DNA of 64,000 nt from Torreya grandis (GCA_037957365.1 JARHVA010004251.1:564001-628000), one strand, 5' to 3'; shown: positions 50,349-63,420, counted from the stretch's first letter. The notes: generated by a model from the letters alone, not told the origin. Numbers and translations: made by a program.

Positions 50349-51879
50349 GATAAAAACTAAACTAAGTCTATTGTTTAATTAATTATTCCTGCACAAATTT
50401 GAATTCAATTCAAAATGGACGTAGGTTAAAATATTAGACTAGGGTTTTAACATGACTTAAAATATATTAAATTAATCTTTGACAAACTAAAGGCTAGTAA
50501 AATATCAATTTATCATTGAAGCACAAAACCCTAGGCATATTCAATCCCAAATGAGATTTCGTTGAACCTACATTATAGAAATACAAGAAACAATCATTAT
50601 CAACATTAGAAGGGGTAAAATAATAATCATTTAAAAATATGTCAATTAATCCAAATGAGAACCATGTGTGGATGATCTTCAGATAAAGACAATGTGTAAA
50701 CATGCTAGTGGTACTCTGATCAAGTGATTTTTCAACTTTAAGGCACAAATTTCATAATTTAAAATAAGGGTTCCCATTTTTTAGAAATTGAGGTATGCTG
50801 ACCTCAATAAATGATGACTTCCATGAAAAACATAGCAACAGGTTAGAATTTAGAGACTGTGGTTTAGACTAATAACTAGGCTTGTTATTCCACTTGGTTA
50901 AGCACCATTATTAAGATCAATTCATGGTTAAAACAAGTCTTGCATATATATAATTAGGGTTAGTGTGTGCTTTGATTCTATTTACTAATTTACATAAGAT
51001 TTAGAGAACATATTCCAGACTCATGACCTTGACCATTGACATTGAATTTCAACATATTCAAATGTTCATTAAGAATCATGATTTAGCTCAGGGAAGGCTT
51101 GAGCATTGATCTACTACTATCCAGGCATCCATAGCCCTGTTAGAGATACCTTTGGCTCTATTCAAGGCCTTGTTCCACTGCCAACCAGGCATCCATAACC
51201 CTGGTGGATATTATCAGAATCACTTTTGCTTAGAAAGTTTTTTGAATTTTGTAATAGACTCTTATTTTTTGTATTTTTCAATATTTTAACTTTCTAGCAA
51301 AATTTGGGAACCAGATTAGCCAAGTTTTGGGTTTTGGTCAAATGTTTGATCTTTAGACAGTTATCCTTGGTTGTAAACTTTGTCCTAGGCAATTAATATT
51401 TTTTTAAGTGAAAAGATGACTTTGTACTAATAATTCAAGCCTTCACCCTATATGTGAAATCCTTCTTAGACCCAAACTTAGATCAAACTAAGGATTAAAA
51501 TATCAAGGAACAATTAACCAAATTATTAGTCCTTAACAATTTCTCCAAACTATAACTTCATACTCACATTTCAATAATCCATTATCAACCAATGCTGAGG
51601 GGCCATACCTACATTCCTGAAGTGTGAGGTTTCTTTCAGAAATCATATGAATCTTGAGATGAGGGTTATCTAAAATAGACTTATTAAAATTAAATAATAA
51701 ATCAGGGAAAGCAAACACACCAAATAGAAAGTCAAGGAAATAATAAAACAAATATATGCACACACTATGTACAAACAAGGGACAAGAAAGAAAGAATAAG
51801 AAAGAAACTAAGCCAAGACTACCTACACTAACTATAACTAGTATTAAAGTTCACTCTATGAATACTTTTGGAAGGACAA
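50349..51879. other. Unassigned sequence with a short duplication
   Basis: ccaggcatccata(g/a)ccctg occurs near 51,121 and 51,184. Frames at 50,494-50,748 and 51,533-51,778 on the minus strand show no domain. This may be the 3' non-coding part or LTR of the integrase-bearing relic to its right. Confidence 0.35.
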
Positions 51880-52441
51880 CAAAGAAATAGTGCTTGAGGT
51901 ATTGGCCATTGGTTGGTAATGTAAGCTATGTTCCTTGTAAGTATTTTAGTTTGAAGGTGTTGTCTCCTAGGGTCTCAACATTTTGATATGGGCTAATCCA
52001 CAAAGGTGTGAACTGCCCATGATTTAATTTTGGTTATGAGGCTGTATCCCAAAGAAGAACTAGGTATCCTTATCTAAAAACCTTTATCTTTGAACATTTG
52101 TCAAATCACCTCTTGACTATGGTTTGATGTTTTCTAAAATTGGCAAAAGCTTCCTCTCTTGCATCTTCCATTTGTATGATGTCAAGTAGTCTTAAACTTG
52201 AAAATTATTGATCCTCCTCCATGTACTCTTGCATGAACTTGTATGTTGGAAACTTGAGTGTGATGGGAAATATAGGTTGTTTACCGTGTACCAGCAAGAA
52301 TGATGATGCCTTGAGATCTTGCTTGACTCTTGTTATATTTGCCCAAAAGGCATACTTGAGCAACTTGTGCCATGTCCTCGATTTATAAACTATAGACTTT
52401 TTTATGGCTTTCATCAAGTTATTATTTGTTGATTCTATCAC
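51880..52441 (-). pseudogene. Ty3/gypsy integrase C-terminal relic
   Basis: Minus-strand frame from 52,441: IESTNNNLMKAIKKSI (text next to the catalytic Glu of integrase), RTWHKLLKYAFWANI, LVHGKQPIFPITLKFPTYK, then after stops MEDAREEAFANFRKHQ, GYLVLLWDTAS, GQFTPLWISPYQ and NTFKLKYLQGT. This is the end of gypsy integrase with the post-core GPY-like region and no chromodomain. The sequence to its right (beyond about 52,450) no longer matches, so the relic is cut off upstream. Four or more stops. Confidence 0.82.
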
Positions 52442-55400
52442 TCCATTATGTTATGCCTATTTTTCACAACCTCTTAATTTTTTTCTTAAACTAATACTTT
52501 CTACCATAGAGATGATTTTGTCGTGAAATTTAAAATTGTGTCAAGGACCTGACCAATTAGTAGTATATTTGAATGCATATTTTTGATTAAGAATTAATGA
52601 TGAATTCATGTTTATATTTTAAGTGGTTTTGAAAAGTATAATGGATTAATGAATAAAATGTGCATCTATATATCACTGTGTGTGTATGTGATTAGTCATT
52701 TTGATTCTCAGATTAATTATTCAGATTACAACTCAACATTTTCAGTTTAACATGGTTCCACTTGGTGTGTTTTCAAATATGGAAGCATATATATATATAT
52801 TGCTTTGGCATTTTCATATATCTTTATTGATTTTAGTAATTATGGATTGTCATGATAGATTCTTTTTAGTTTTGAAAACTTGAACAATTTTTAGTGATTA
52901 TTGGCATGGTTTTCATTAGTAATGTGAAGTTGGGTTTAGAACATATCAAAACATTTTTTGAATCAATTATAATGATTATCCCTCTCAGCTTATTTTCAAA
53001 AAATTATGAGTATTTAGATGGATTGGATATAATCATCATAACAAGAGGAAATAATGCACTTTATCATTTGTTTTAAAAGAATTCATTTTGAACGACAATG
53101 GTATAAGTGTTTCATTTTGAAAGCTCAAAATGTGCTCTATAGTTATTATTTCAAGGTCCTAACGTAAAGTCTTTTATCCTAAGTATTTTTTTACAATCAT
53201 CGTATCCTAGTGATTCTGATGGCATGGAAATTATTTAGAAGGTTATATATATAAAGAATTCTTGTTTGAAAGGATTAATATTGTTGAATTAGGACTTGTT
53301 TCATGGAATGAATTTTGATGGCATAAGGATTTATTTCAAAGTTAATATATTTAAATCTAAACCTTCATCAAGACATAGTTTCAAAGGGCCTAGGTTGTTT
53401 GTTTCAAGGGTGTTGAAATAAATTCAAAGGCATATGAATGGTGTAAATGACTTGTTTTAAATTTGAACCCCATATGATTTAGGATGCTGAGTTGGTAGAT
53501 GTAATGTAATTGATAGATGTCTTGGCACCAATTTGGTAGAAGAGTTAATGCAAGGGCATATTTGATGATGTTTCAAATGGTAAGAGATTTTGGTTGTCTA
53601 AAATTTAATACAACAGGTACATACCTCAAAAGGTAGAAGTTAGTAAAGATTTAGTGGATGTTTTTGTAATCATTAAATTTGGTTTTTTGACTAACTTAGA
53701 TAGAAGAAATTCTAAGTACAATATCAATTTAATGGGCCAATGGGAATTGAGCACATCATCAAGTTAGTTATGGTGGAGGATGGTGAACATAAATAAGGTG
53801 GGTTTTCATGTTTTTAGTCATTTTGGAAAGCTTCTCACAGAAGTGGAGCTCTGGTAGTTTGGGATTTCAAGTTATAGAGAAGGATTTTGAGAGAAAAGAT
53901 AATAGGGAAGCATAACCAGGTATGCCATGAATGAATTCAATGACTCTTTGAAGGATTTTATGAGTTATTTGGACAATTATGAAAGGAAATTTTTGATAGT
54001 TTGCATGTTAATAAGTTTTGAGGAGGTTATTGATTTGAAATCTATGCATGAATATTTTGATAAATGAATGATTTTACAGTATTAAATATCCTTCTCATTC
54101 ATTAATATTGGCTAAGATTGGTTTTGGTTTTCTATATTCCTGGTCTTTAATAAAATATAGAGTCATTTGGGTTTGAAACTGGGTGTTTGAAAATATAAAA
54201 TTTTGTGGAAATATGTAGGCTTTCAATAATAGTTTAAAAATGGTTCATACACTTAGAAACTTGTTGTTTCAAGACTTAGAGGTTTTTTTTGGAATTTTTA
54301 GATGTATAGAGCCAAGCTCAGTGAAATATTAAAAGGATATTATGTGTGCCTCATATGATATATGATGGTTTTATGAGTTTCAAAAGCATGCAAGCACATT
54401 TTGTGGTGAAGCATTATATAGTGTCATAGTTTCTTGGCTTTTGAAGTAAAATCATTCATAGTTTTTAATATGTTAAAACTTGAGAAAGAATGGAAGTGTG
54501 CCATATTTATGTTTTAGTTTAAACTTATAGGAGTTTGTTTAGTTTCCAAGGTTTCTTTGAAGGTTTTAAATAAAAGGGATTTTGGTTCATAAATATCAAT
54601 TTTAGTTTTGAAAGTAAAATTGCATACATGTTATGAAATGAGAATGTCAAGTTTTGAAATATAGAAAGATTTTCTCGGCCTGTGCTTAAATTCTAGTATT
54701 TAATAGGTCCATTATTTTTAAAATATATGATCTTTTAGTTTTTTTGAAGCCATATTTTTGTGCATTTAGGGTTTTGATGTAAGATGAATATGTATATGCC
54801 CAAGATATTGATGTTTAAGTCATTAATTATGTCTATTGTACTTGCCTTGGAAGGGTTTCATAAGTCTTTTGTTTTTCTAAATTTTTTATTACTATTTAAA
54901 TTTATAGACCTTAAATTTATGTAGAAATAAATTTGGTTTGTTTGTTTTATAAAGTTCATAAGATGGTTATATACAAAAAAGTTTTGAACAAATATGGTCG
55001 GCCATAATACAAGAGATAAATCTGAAAATTGTCAAACATATGAATAGAGGGCATGTAAGCTATAAGTTTTATTTGTAAGTTTTAGTTACAAATATTGGTT
55101 TTAAAGAGAATTAGATAAAAGGTTAGACTTTTGTTGAATCTACATCTCAATATTGAAATCCTAGGTTTTATTTTGAATTTGGATGTTGAAATAATAGTAC
55201 CTTGAAAAAGTTAGTTGTTTCTCAGTTGAAATTTTGATGAAGGTTATATTTTGAACAAGTGGTTTCTGCTTTGAAATATTATTTAGTTTTATATTTTGAG
55301 AAATCTATGGCTGGAATCAGGTGATAGGATTATTTTTACGTTTGATAAAAAAATTTGAGCAGAGTTTGTTATGAAATTTCACTAGGGTTTCATTTCAAAT

Positions 55401-55683
55401 TTGGTTGATTTAGTTTGGATTTTGAATAAGTTGATACATTGAAGGTGGAAACTTCATTAAAATAGATCAGAATATGATTAAGATAAAATTATTATATTAT
55501 AATTTTATTTTTGAAGTTTCAATTGATGATATTATTGGGATATAGTGATACAAGTATGATTCATTTCAATTTTTTTGTTGAGATATGACTAAATATTTAG
55601 AATACAATTCTATTTCATTTTGAAATGAATATATGTTGATTTTTAGTCATCAATTTTGAATATGTTTTAGATTGTTTTAAAAT
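52442..55683. other. T/G-rich non-coding stretch
   Basis: The plus strand is T- and G-rich and poor in C (gttttgaaa, atttggttttttga and similar). No coding motif. It may be the LTR or leader of the element whose ORF starts at 55,684. Confidence 0.35.
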
Positions 55684-56514
55684 ATGTCTAGATGGGATCA
55701 ACTCAGGTGAAGTAGGAGTAATGATGATAGAGGTTGGGGGTAGAATTCTATTAGCAATGTTAACCAACAAAATATTAATAGAAATGTTCAGAGAGGTGGT
55801 TTTATGGTTAGGATATTTGGCCCTAGGTTTCATAGATGTGTTAGGATGTCCATTCATTTTGATGCAACAAATCCTAAATTTTAGAATATCCTAAATAAAT
55901 TTCCTTTTAATCCATTCAACAATAGGGGTAATATGGGAAATAAAGGATTTTATGAGCATAGGTTTGGTGCTAGGATCCCTTTACACAATAATTTCTCACA
56001 TCATGTACAAAGCAATCTGCATCATTTTCCAATCCAATCACTCATTCTTGAAATAATTGAGCCTATTGTTGAACCACAGCCTGATCAGGGAGCCACCTAA
56101 CTTGAGATTGAAATAGATCATGATAAAAACTTTATCAATCTTGCCATTCCTTCAGTTTCAAATGAGCTTTAATCTTCTCATAGAGAGCCTATTTTAGGAT
56201 GTAAGAAGTTAGGTTTGACATCTTCTCATAGTGAACCCATCACAGGATGTAGGAAATTGAGTTTGGAGAAACCTATTTTAGCATGTAGAAAGTGTATGAC
56301 TGAGATTCATCCTTCTCCTTCAAATGAAAGATCAGCCAATCAGAATGATATAGATTCACTGTTTGAGCTCAGAGTGCTCAAGCGAATCAAGCTAAAAATT
56401 TATGACAATATAAGTGATTCTAGAATGAAGTTGGTGCAATTTATATCAATTGAAATGGAGGAAAATGAAGGTGTTAATGAGCATGGGAATCCTATTATTA
56501 AAGTACTTTCATAA
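55684..56514 (+). pseudogene. Unidentified Asn/Arg-rich ORF relic with a repeated GC(K/R)KL motif
   Basis: One frame from the ATG at 55,684 to TAA at 56,512 has five stops and no frameshift. The first half is Asn/Gly/Phe/Arg-rich (NINRNVQRGGFMVRIFGPRF, NPFNNRGNMGNKGFYEHRF), like nucleic-acid-binding tails of Gag. The middle carries near-repeats of EPI(L/T)GC(K/R)KL followed by KPILACRKC. The last 99 codons are open and rich in charged residues (LFELRVLKRIKLKIYDN). I do not recognise the family. A gag- or accessory-protein relic of an LTR element is the best guess. Confidence 0.45.
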
Positions 56515-56832
56515 TCTAATGACTATTGGATGTTATTTGGATAAAAATTTTATTCTTTAAGTTGGACTATAGTTGGTAGACAATTTAATTTCAAACTTGA
56601 TATTTTGAATTACAGTTTTGATGCATAAACTTTCAGATCTTTGATAATTTTGAGAAGTATAACATACTTAATTTTTGATATATATATATTCATAAGTTAA
56701 TTTTGGAATATGCATCATGGCTTGAAATAAATAGATTTTTATTAAAATTTGACTTATCTATTTAATAATTGATATGAATATTCTATTTTATTATTAATTG
56801 ATGAGGGTCCTCACTTGTTAAGATAAGTATCC

Positions 56833-56834
<2 letters not shown>
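56515..56834. other. Unassigned AT-rich spacer
   Basis: No motif recognised. Confidence 0.3.

Positions 56835-56899
<65 letters not shown>
56835..56899. repeat. (TA)n microsatellite, about 65 bp
   Basis: An uninterrupted TA run, ending in a TATATAAAG that could serve as a TATA box for the LTR-like text to its right. Confidence 0.95.
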
Positions 56900-56901
<2 letters not shown>

Positions 56902-58441
56902 ACTTTTAAGTCTTAATTAAACATATTCTTAACCAATAATTATTTAGAATTAATTGACTTTTAAAATCAATTAGTTAACATAAACTAATAACTAATTAAA
57001 GTTAGTTATAACTTATTTTTCAACTAAGTTTGGAGCATAAAAAGAGATCAAGGATTCATTCGAAAGCAAAAGAATAACATATGTATTGAAGACTTATACA
57101 TTTTATGAAGTTAATCATTCATCTCTCTCTTTTCTATGCAACTTTTATGAGATAGCATGATTTTTGCATATAGACCCAATGGTACTTTATCTAACAATTG
57201 AGTAATTGCTTAAGCAACATAGGTATATCCAATTTTTATTATCATTTATAATAGATTATATGAAGATTGTCAAGTTTAACATCTTTTGATGATTGTTATT
57301 TTCAGTCTTATGCACAAAATACAAGTATTCAACTAGAATAATCAAGAATACTTCTCTATTTTGCGACATCTCATTGATCTATTTTTGATTGTAAAATTTG
57401 TCTCTCAACATATTTGTAGAGAAATATATTAGTTCTTTCAATAAAATATATATTATTTGCTAAGATGACTCTCCTTTGAGACTCACAGACTTTATTGTAT
57501 TTTATATTTACTATGATATTAAATATAGTTTTTGTTTATCTTATATTAATTTAGTTTTTATTTATATTTCTTAGTTTATATCTCTATCTTTCTATCTGTT
57601 TAGTTTACTATTTTATTTCTATTTTCTTTAAGTAATTTCTTATATAGATCTTTCTCTCCATGTTTTAATATAAATTGCTCTTTGAATAGTTCCTTTCTTA
57701 TAGTTTAGGTTTAGTTTTAAAGTTATTTATTATATTTGTTGTTGTTTTGTAGGTTAGTCATAGTTTAGTTTAGATATGAGATTTATTTAGATTTCAGATT
57801 ATAGTTCTAATTATGTTTTAGTTTAAATTGTTGATTAGACCCTTCTACCTTCTTATTTAAAGTTTATTAGACTTGTTAATTGTTAATCAACTTGTTATTT
57901 CTTAGATTCTTAGATTAATTTGTTTTTATATTTTAGTTTAGTCTAACTATTCTCTATTTGTTTTTGTTTTTATTATAGTCTTTTAACTATTATTTGTCGT
58001 GTCTCTTGTGTGTTTACTTTTTTTGATTGAATATCTATTCACTTGTATCTTATCTCAAATTTGTTTATTGATTTCCCTTTGAATTTACTTGGAAATCTTA
58101 AAACAGAAGCAAGATATTACTTGAAATATATTATTTTATTGAATCAAATTTATTTCCTTCAAGAGATTATCTAATTCATAAGTTTTTTCTATCAGATAGG
58201 ATAGATTACAGATTCATATCGAAACTGATTCATGTTTTGATAAAGTGGATTTCTAATGTTATAATAGAATATGTTATATTTGATGACTTATTTATTATTT
58301 ATTATAATATTTCAAAACCCCTCGCATCTTTAAAATTGTAGTTAAACCTTTAGAACCCCATGATTAGACTGGTATGATTCTAATTTAACCTTCACAATAG
58401 GTGAAAGGGTTGATTTATTGATGGTATAATTTTCATTGTCA
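56900..58441 (+). repeat. Probable 5' LTR (right part) of a Ty3/gypsy element
   Basis: It ends at ..cattgtca (58,441), 7 nt before a PBS-like site. It is AT-rich with no coding motif. The left boundary is not defined and no second copy is in the window, so the LTR length is unknown. Confidence 0.4.
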
Positions 58442-58448
58442 ATAAATT

Positions 58449-58466
58449 TGACAACTCTATTAGGGA
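58449..58466 (+). other. Decayed primer-binding site, same type as the Tat-like element
   Basis: TGACAACTCTATTAGGGA differs from the PBS at 25,571 (TGGCGACTCTGCTAGGGA) at four positions, all transitions (three G to A, one C to T). It places the gag to its right in a Tat/Ogre-PBS-using gypsy group. Confidence 0.6.
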
Positions 58467-58479
58467 TTTTATTCAAAAA

Positions 58480-59964
58480 TTTGAATTGTATTAAGTCTTA
58501 TTCTATTCTTGCTCATAGTACTTGGAGGAAAACAACCTTTTATTATCCAACCTAGAATAGATATTGTTGATGATCAAGTTGATGTTACTTTTAATTTAAC
58601 ACATTATGCATGGTATAATCATCCTGAAAATCTTTAACAAGTAATTTAGATCATAAACCAAGAAGAAGAGATTATAGAATTTGAGATTGATTGGTATTCT
58701 AATCTCACATGAGACTCAATGAGATATTATTAATTTAAATAAAAGAATTTAGGAAGATAGAGCTAGAGTTTTAGTTGCTAATCCTAGGCTTATAACTCAT
58801 TTTCTTTCTGATTCTTTTCTTTTTGATGATTTTATTTTGCCTTCTAAACCTGCTATTATAAATTTGTAATTAAATCAAGTAGATCAAGTTAAAAATAATT
58901 AATCTCCTTATGTAAAAATGCTAAAAATTCTAATGGGAGAGCAACCAGAAACATAACAGATTATATAGGATATGTTTCATGGATTGCAAAATAATAAAGA
59001 ACAAGATGATTTGACTAAAGGTGAAGATGAAGAAGAAGTTCAAGAAAAATAATAGATAGTTTTAAGTCCATGGATTTCTACAAATCTAATTAATGTTGGA
59101 AACCATCTTGGTAAGTTGCCTTCTTTTAAAGGATTGAATATACCAAATTTTGTTGGTGCTCTCGAAGAATATTGAGAGGATAATTTAGAATATTTTAGAT
59201 TAGTTTGTGCTACTCTTGGAATAACGAATGAAAAAATTTGCTTAAATGTTTTTTCCCAAACACTTGACGAAAAATCTTACCGAGCATTTATTAGTCTGCC
59301 TGCCAAGGTTATTGATACATGGACAGATATTGAGGATTGGCTAGAGTTATCCTTTGGGAAACCTAAAGAATTTTTTGATCTAGTCAATGACCTTGTGAAT
59401 TTTTTTCTTGATCCAGGTGAGACCATTTACCATTTCATTCTTAGGTTCACTAAGCTACATCAAAAGATCCCACATGATCTTAGACCTTCTAAAAAATTAT
59501 CTAGACTTTATCTTTGTAATGATTTACCTTTAAAATATAAAATGACTCTAGAAGATAGAGATATTACATAATATAATGAAACTCTAACATTCTGTATTGA
59601 ATATAAAAATAAGCTTAAATGCATTGGGTTTAAGGAAATATCTTCTACAGATTTAAATTTAAATAATTCAAAAAATTTAAAGACTATTCAAAGTCTAGAA
59701 GATGAGCTGGTTACTATTAAAAGATAGCTTAATGGTAAAACTTCTTCATCAAATAGAAATAATAATGAAAATAAAAAGTTAGACATTGCTTATTACTATA
59801 ATGTATGTGAATTAGATCATGATCCAAATTCATGTGTTACTATTCATAAGTTCAAAAAATTTCTTTAAGGAAAAGATCTTATATCTGAAGATCTAGTAAA
59901 CAATATAAACACTCTTGCTGATCCATAAAAAAATGAGAATGCTTATATTGTTAATACTATAAAT
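58480..59964 (+). pseudogene. Ty3/gypsy Gag relic, cut by a copia insertion
   Basis: One plus-strand frame with many stops. The clearest part (59,149-59,560) gives FVGALEEY, NLEYFRLVCATLGITNEKIC, FSQTLDEKSYRAFISLPAKV, LVNFFLDPGETIYHFILRF and KIPHDLRPSKKL, a Retrotrans_gag capsid layout. Near 59,790 NVCELDHDPNSC resembles a zinc knuckle (the first Cys is replaced by Tyr). The frame ends abruptly at 59,964, where a minus-strand copia LTR begins. The rest of the element is therefore beyond the copia insert, outside the window. Confidence 0.78.
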
Positions 59965-60504
59965 TGTTAAAATTAGTTACAGGATCTAATGAATCTAATA
60001 GAAAGCATAAATAAGAGATAAAATAGTAACAATAATAAACAATAAATGTATATTTGAGACAATAACATAAATGAATAAATAAATCAAATATGATGAATTA
60101 CTCTGATAATTTAATATTAATCTAATATAGAATACATAAATAACCATTGCTTATATAGATCAAGGTGTGCATAATAAAGATCAGTAACTCACACAACACA
60201 TGTAGTTCAACTGATATCTGACTACAAGAATAGTGGAGTGTAACTCCACACTAAAAAGATACGTGTCTAACTTGTGTACAAGTTGGCTACTAATTAAGAA
60301 ATCTTATTCTATCTTACTCTAAATAGTAGAGTGGAAATATACTATAACAAGATAGGTGTCCAAGTTGACTACTATCTAAGCAAGCTTATCCTATCTGGTA
60401 TAAATTATTAATAAACATAATAAAATAATTAAAATAAGTAATTAATGCACTAATATAAGTAATAAATATAAGTAAATTCAATAAAGCAAATAAATGCACC
60501 AACA
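59965..60504 (-). repeat. 3' LTR of the copia element (540 bp)
   Basis: On the minus strand it starts TGTTGGTGCATTTATT and ends AACTAATTTTAACA, with TG..CA ends. A TATA-like CTATATAAGC lies near 60,150. It borders the gypsy gag at 59,964; the left flank pentamer is taaat. Confidence 0.85.
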
Positions 60505-60512
60505 TCCCCCCA
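60505..60512 (-). other. Polypurine tract of the copia element
   Basis: Minus-strand TGGGGGGA immediately before the LTR start TGTTGG. Confidence 0.8.
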
Positions 60513-60639
60513 TAAGTGAAGCTTAGGTAGGGCTATGTAGATAAGTGTCCCGACAATGTGTAACCATATTAAGTACTCTATACAAAGAGATGAGGAAAGG
60601 AAAAAACCTGAAAAAAAAACTTCTCCTCAAAATGAAGGT

Positions 60640-61150
60640 CTAGGAGATCCCCCTGAAGAACTAATGTCCCTTGAAGAACTGATGTCTTGAAACCCCGAAA
60701 GAGATCGTAAGTGAAGATACTTGCTCTCAGTAAAAAGTTTAGTGAAAATATATGCAATCTGATCCTCTATAGGACAATATTAAAGATTAATAATCTCTAC
60801 CTAAATTAACTCCCTAATAAAGTGCATATGGATCTCTATGTGTTTAGTTCTCTAATGCTAAAATAGATTCGTCGAGATCTGGATAGTGCTCTGGTTGTCA
60901 CAACAGATGATTGATGGCTTCTAAAATGGAACACCAAGCTCAATAAGAATATTTTGAATCTAAATAGCTTTAGTAGTGGCATTAACAGTGTCATGATACT
61001 CAGATTTTATAGATGAAAGAGCAATATCATGTTACTTATTTCTCTACCAAGAAATGGAGTCAGATCTAAAGTGAAAGCTGTAACAAAAAATGGACTTACA
61101 ATCATCATAAGCACTAGCCCAATTAGAATCTATGTATCCCACCAATTTTG
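60640..61150 (-). pseudogene. Copia RNase H domain
   Basis: Minus-strand text KLVGYIDSNWASA (first Asp region), ALSSIKSEYHD, IQNILIELGV, IICCDNQSTIQIS and YCPIEDQIAYIFTKLF matches copia RNase H through to the C-terminal end of Pol. Several stops interrupt it, mostly where Trp or Gln is expected. Confidence 0.88.
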
Positions 61151-62200
61151 AACCTATACCTACTGTATAGTGAATTTCATATATGATAGTTCTCTAAATG
61201 TAGCTCAAAATGTGCTTAGCATCTCTCCAATAAAGCTCATGTGGTGTCTACATAAAGCATGAAACCATGCCAACTACTTATAAAATGTCAAGCCGTGTAT
61301 GATTTAGATAGATAAGGCTACTTACAAGCTAGTGATACAATGTGACATCAACCAAGGGAGTGGAATAATGAACTTCAAGTCTAACTCCAAATAAGAATAG
61401 GGTTGATGTAGACCTACAATCAGCCATGTAAAATTAAGCTAACAAGTCCATGGCATACTTGGGTTGTGAAAGTGTAATCCTAGAATAAGACTGTGTTATC
61501 TGAATCTTGAAAAGATAGTGCAATAGGCACATGTCTATCATAGAAAACCTATAATGAAGTTTATTCTTAACACTACTGATGATATATGCTATGTTCCTTG
61601 TAACAATGAGATTATCAACATAGAGAACTAATTAAAATAGTGAATCCTCATACCATAGAATATAGACATTTAGATTTGAGTGACATCTCGAGAACCCAAA
61701 TAAAAGAAGAAATGTGTCCTTCTTGGAATACCAAGCCTTAGGGGCTTGTTTTAGACCATAGAGAGACTTCTAAAAGTGGCATACCAATGAAGAATCTTGA
61801 ATGAACCCCTATGGTTACTCCATATATATCTCTTGATGAAGATACCCTTGAATAAATGTGCTCTTCACATCCATTTGATGTACATACCAATCATAATCTA
61901 CACCAATAACTAGTATCAAGTGATTGGAATTCATTGTAGTAATAGGCACAAAGGTTTTTGTATATTCAATGCCTTCTACTTGAGAAAAACCTTTGGTCAC
62001 TAAGCGTGCTTTATACTTATCAACATTTCCATCTACTATAAACTTAGTTTGATATATCCACCTACATCATACTAATTTTATTCCCTTAGGAAGAGGAACA
62101 AGATCTCAAGTGTTGTTCCTAATCAATGACTCATACTCTTCTTCCATCATTGAATTCCACTCAATTATCCCTATGTCTTTTTGAAACAACTATGGATCGA
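61151..62200 (-). pseudogene. Copia reverse transcriptase domain
   Basis: Minus-strand motifs in order: EWNSMMEEEYESL (62,150), KGFSQVEGIEYTKTF (62,000), VHQMDVKSTFIQGYL, SLYGLKQAPKAWY, and FxLVLYVDNLIV (61,611-61,630), where the catalytic YVDD has become YVDN. LLHYLFKIQI and LSQPKYAMDLL follow. The lost Asp and many stops make it inactive. Confidence 0.92.
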
Positions 62201-62740
62201 AAGCTGTGGCAATGTACAAATGTGAAAGATCATGTTGTGACCATGTTCTCCTTCTATCTAATGGATCCCTAACAAGAGGGTTTGTATCTACCAAAGTCTG
62301 TGTCGCCCACAAAGGCATCAATGGGAGAGAATTTGGAGGAGGAGGAAGAGGAACATGACCTGCTAAACCCTATTGGGGAGGTATTACCTCATCATCCATG
62401 CGAGTTGATGAAATAGGAGTATCATCATCACTGCTATCTAATTCTTCTAAGGAAGAAGAATAAGAAATGTTTGAAGATAAGTCTAAAGGACTTTCTTCAA
62501 AGTAAACACTTCTTGTTATAATAAGCTCATGTGAATCTAGATCAATGAGCTGATATCACTTAACATCATCAGAATATCCCACAAATATGCAAGTCTTGAT
62601 TTGTTGTTCTAAAGCATAGCGCTTGTCTAAAGGTATGTGAGTCCATGCTGGACTATTGAAGACTTTGAAATGATGCACATTTGGCTTCGTATTGCACCAA
62701 GCTTCAAGAGGTGTTATCCCCTTTAAATATTTGTGATGAA

Positions 62741-62814
<74 letters not shown>

Positions 62815-63420
62815 ACATAATTAATTGCTTCCACCCAGTACTCAGGTAATAATGATTTTGCATGAATCATATAACTTGCCATCTCTTTTAAGAATCTATT
62901 CTTCCTCTCTGCTACACCATTTTGCTAAGGTTGTATGCAACTGAATGTTAAATATCAATTCCTTCAAGAGCATATAATTATTCAAAATTGTTGTTCATAT
63001 ATTCCCTCCCATTATCTATGTGGAGGATCTTGACATACTTCCCAGAGTATTTCTTTGTTAGAGCTTTAAACTCTAGAAATCTATCAAATACTTCACTCTT
63101 GAGTTTCAAAAAATACACTCAAGTATATCTAGAATAGTCATCAATAAATGTAAGAACATAGCAAGTTTTACTAAAAGACAAAGTAGGTAATGGACCCACT
63201 AAATCACTATGAACAAGTTTGAGGACTTGTGTAGCCCTCCAAGCCTTCCCTTTATCAAACTTATCCTCTATATGTTTGCCTATGGCACAACCATGACATA
63301 CACCCCTTGAAAATTGAATCTATGGAAGTCTTGTAACCATCTCCTACTGACTAAGCTACTATAAATAGTGGTAGTTCAAATGACCAAACCACTTATGCCA
63401 TAGCTTTCTCATTGAATCAG
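62201..63420 (-). pseudogene. Copia integrase domain with a TA-repeat expansion
   Basis: Minus-strand zinc-binding part LWHKWFGHLNYHYL with GVCHGCAIGKH (63,400-63,280). The core: KLVHSDLVGPLP with the first Asp, CYVLTFIDDYSRYT, ILHIDNGREY with the second Asp, then after a frameshift near 62,930 NGVAERKNR with the Glu. Next come ASYMIHAKSLLPEYWVEAIN and then a 64-bp TA run where the L-N-R-S-P-T-like segment is expected, followed by GITPLEAW and HFKVF. The linker to RT is acidic and Ser-rich. Confidence 0.88.
62749..62812. repeat. (TA)n microsatellite inside copia pol
   Basis: An uninterrupted TA run of 64 bp inside the integrase C-terminal coding region. It is an expansion after the coding function was lost, or a replacement of the normal residues. 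Confidence 0.92.
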
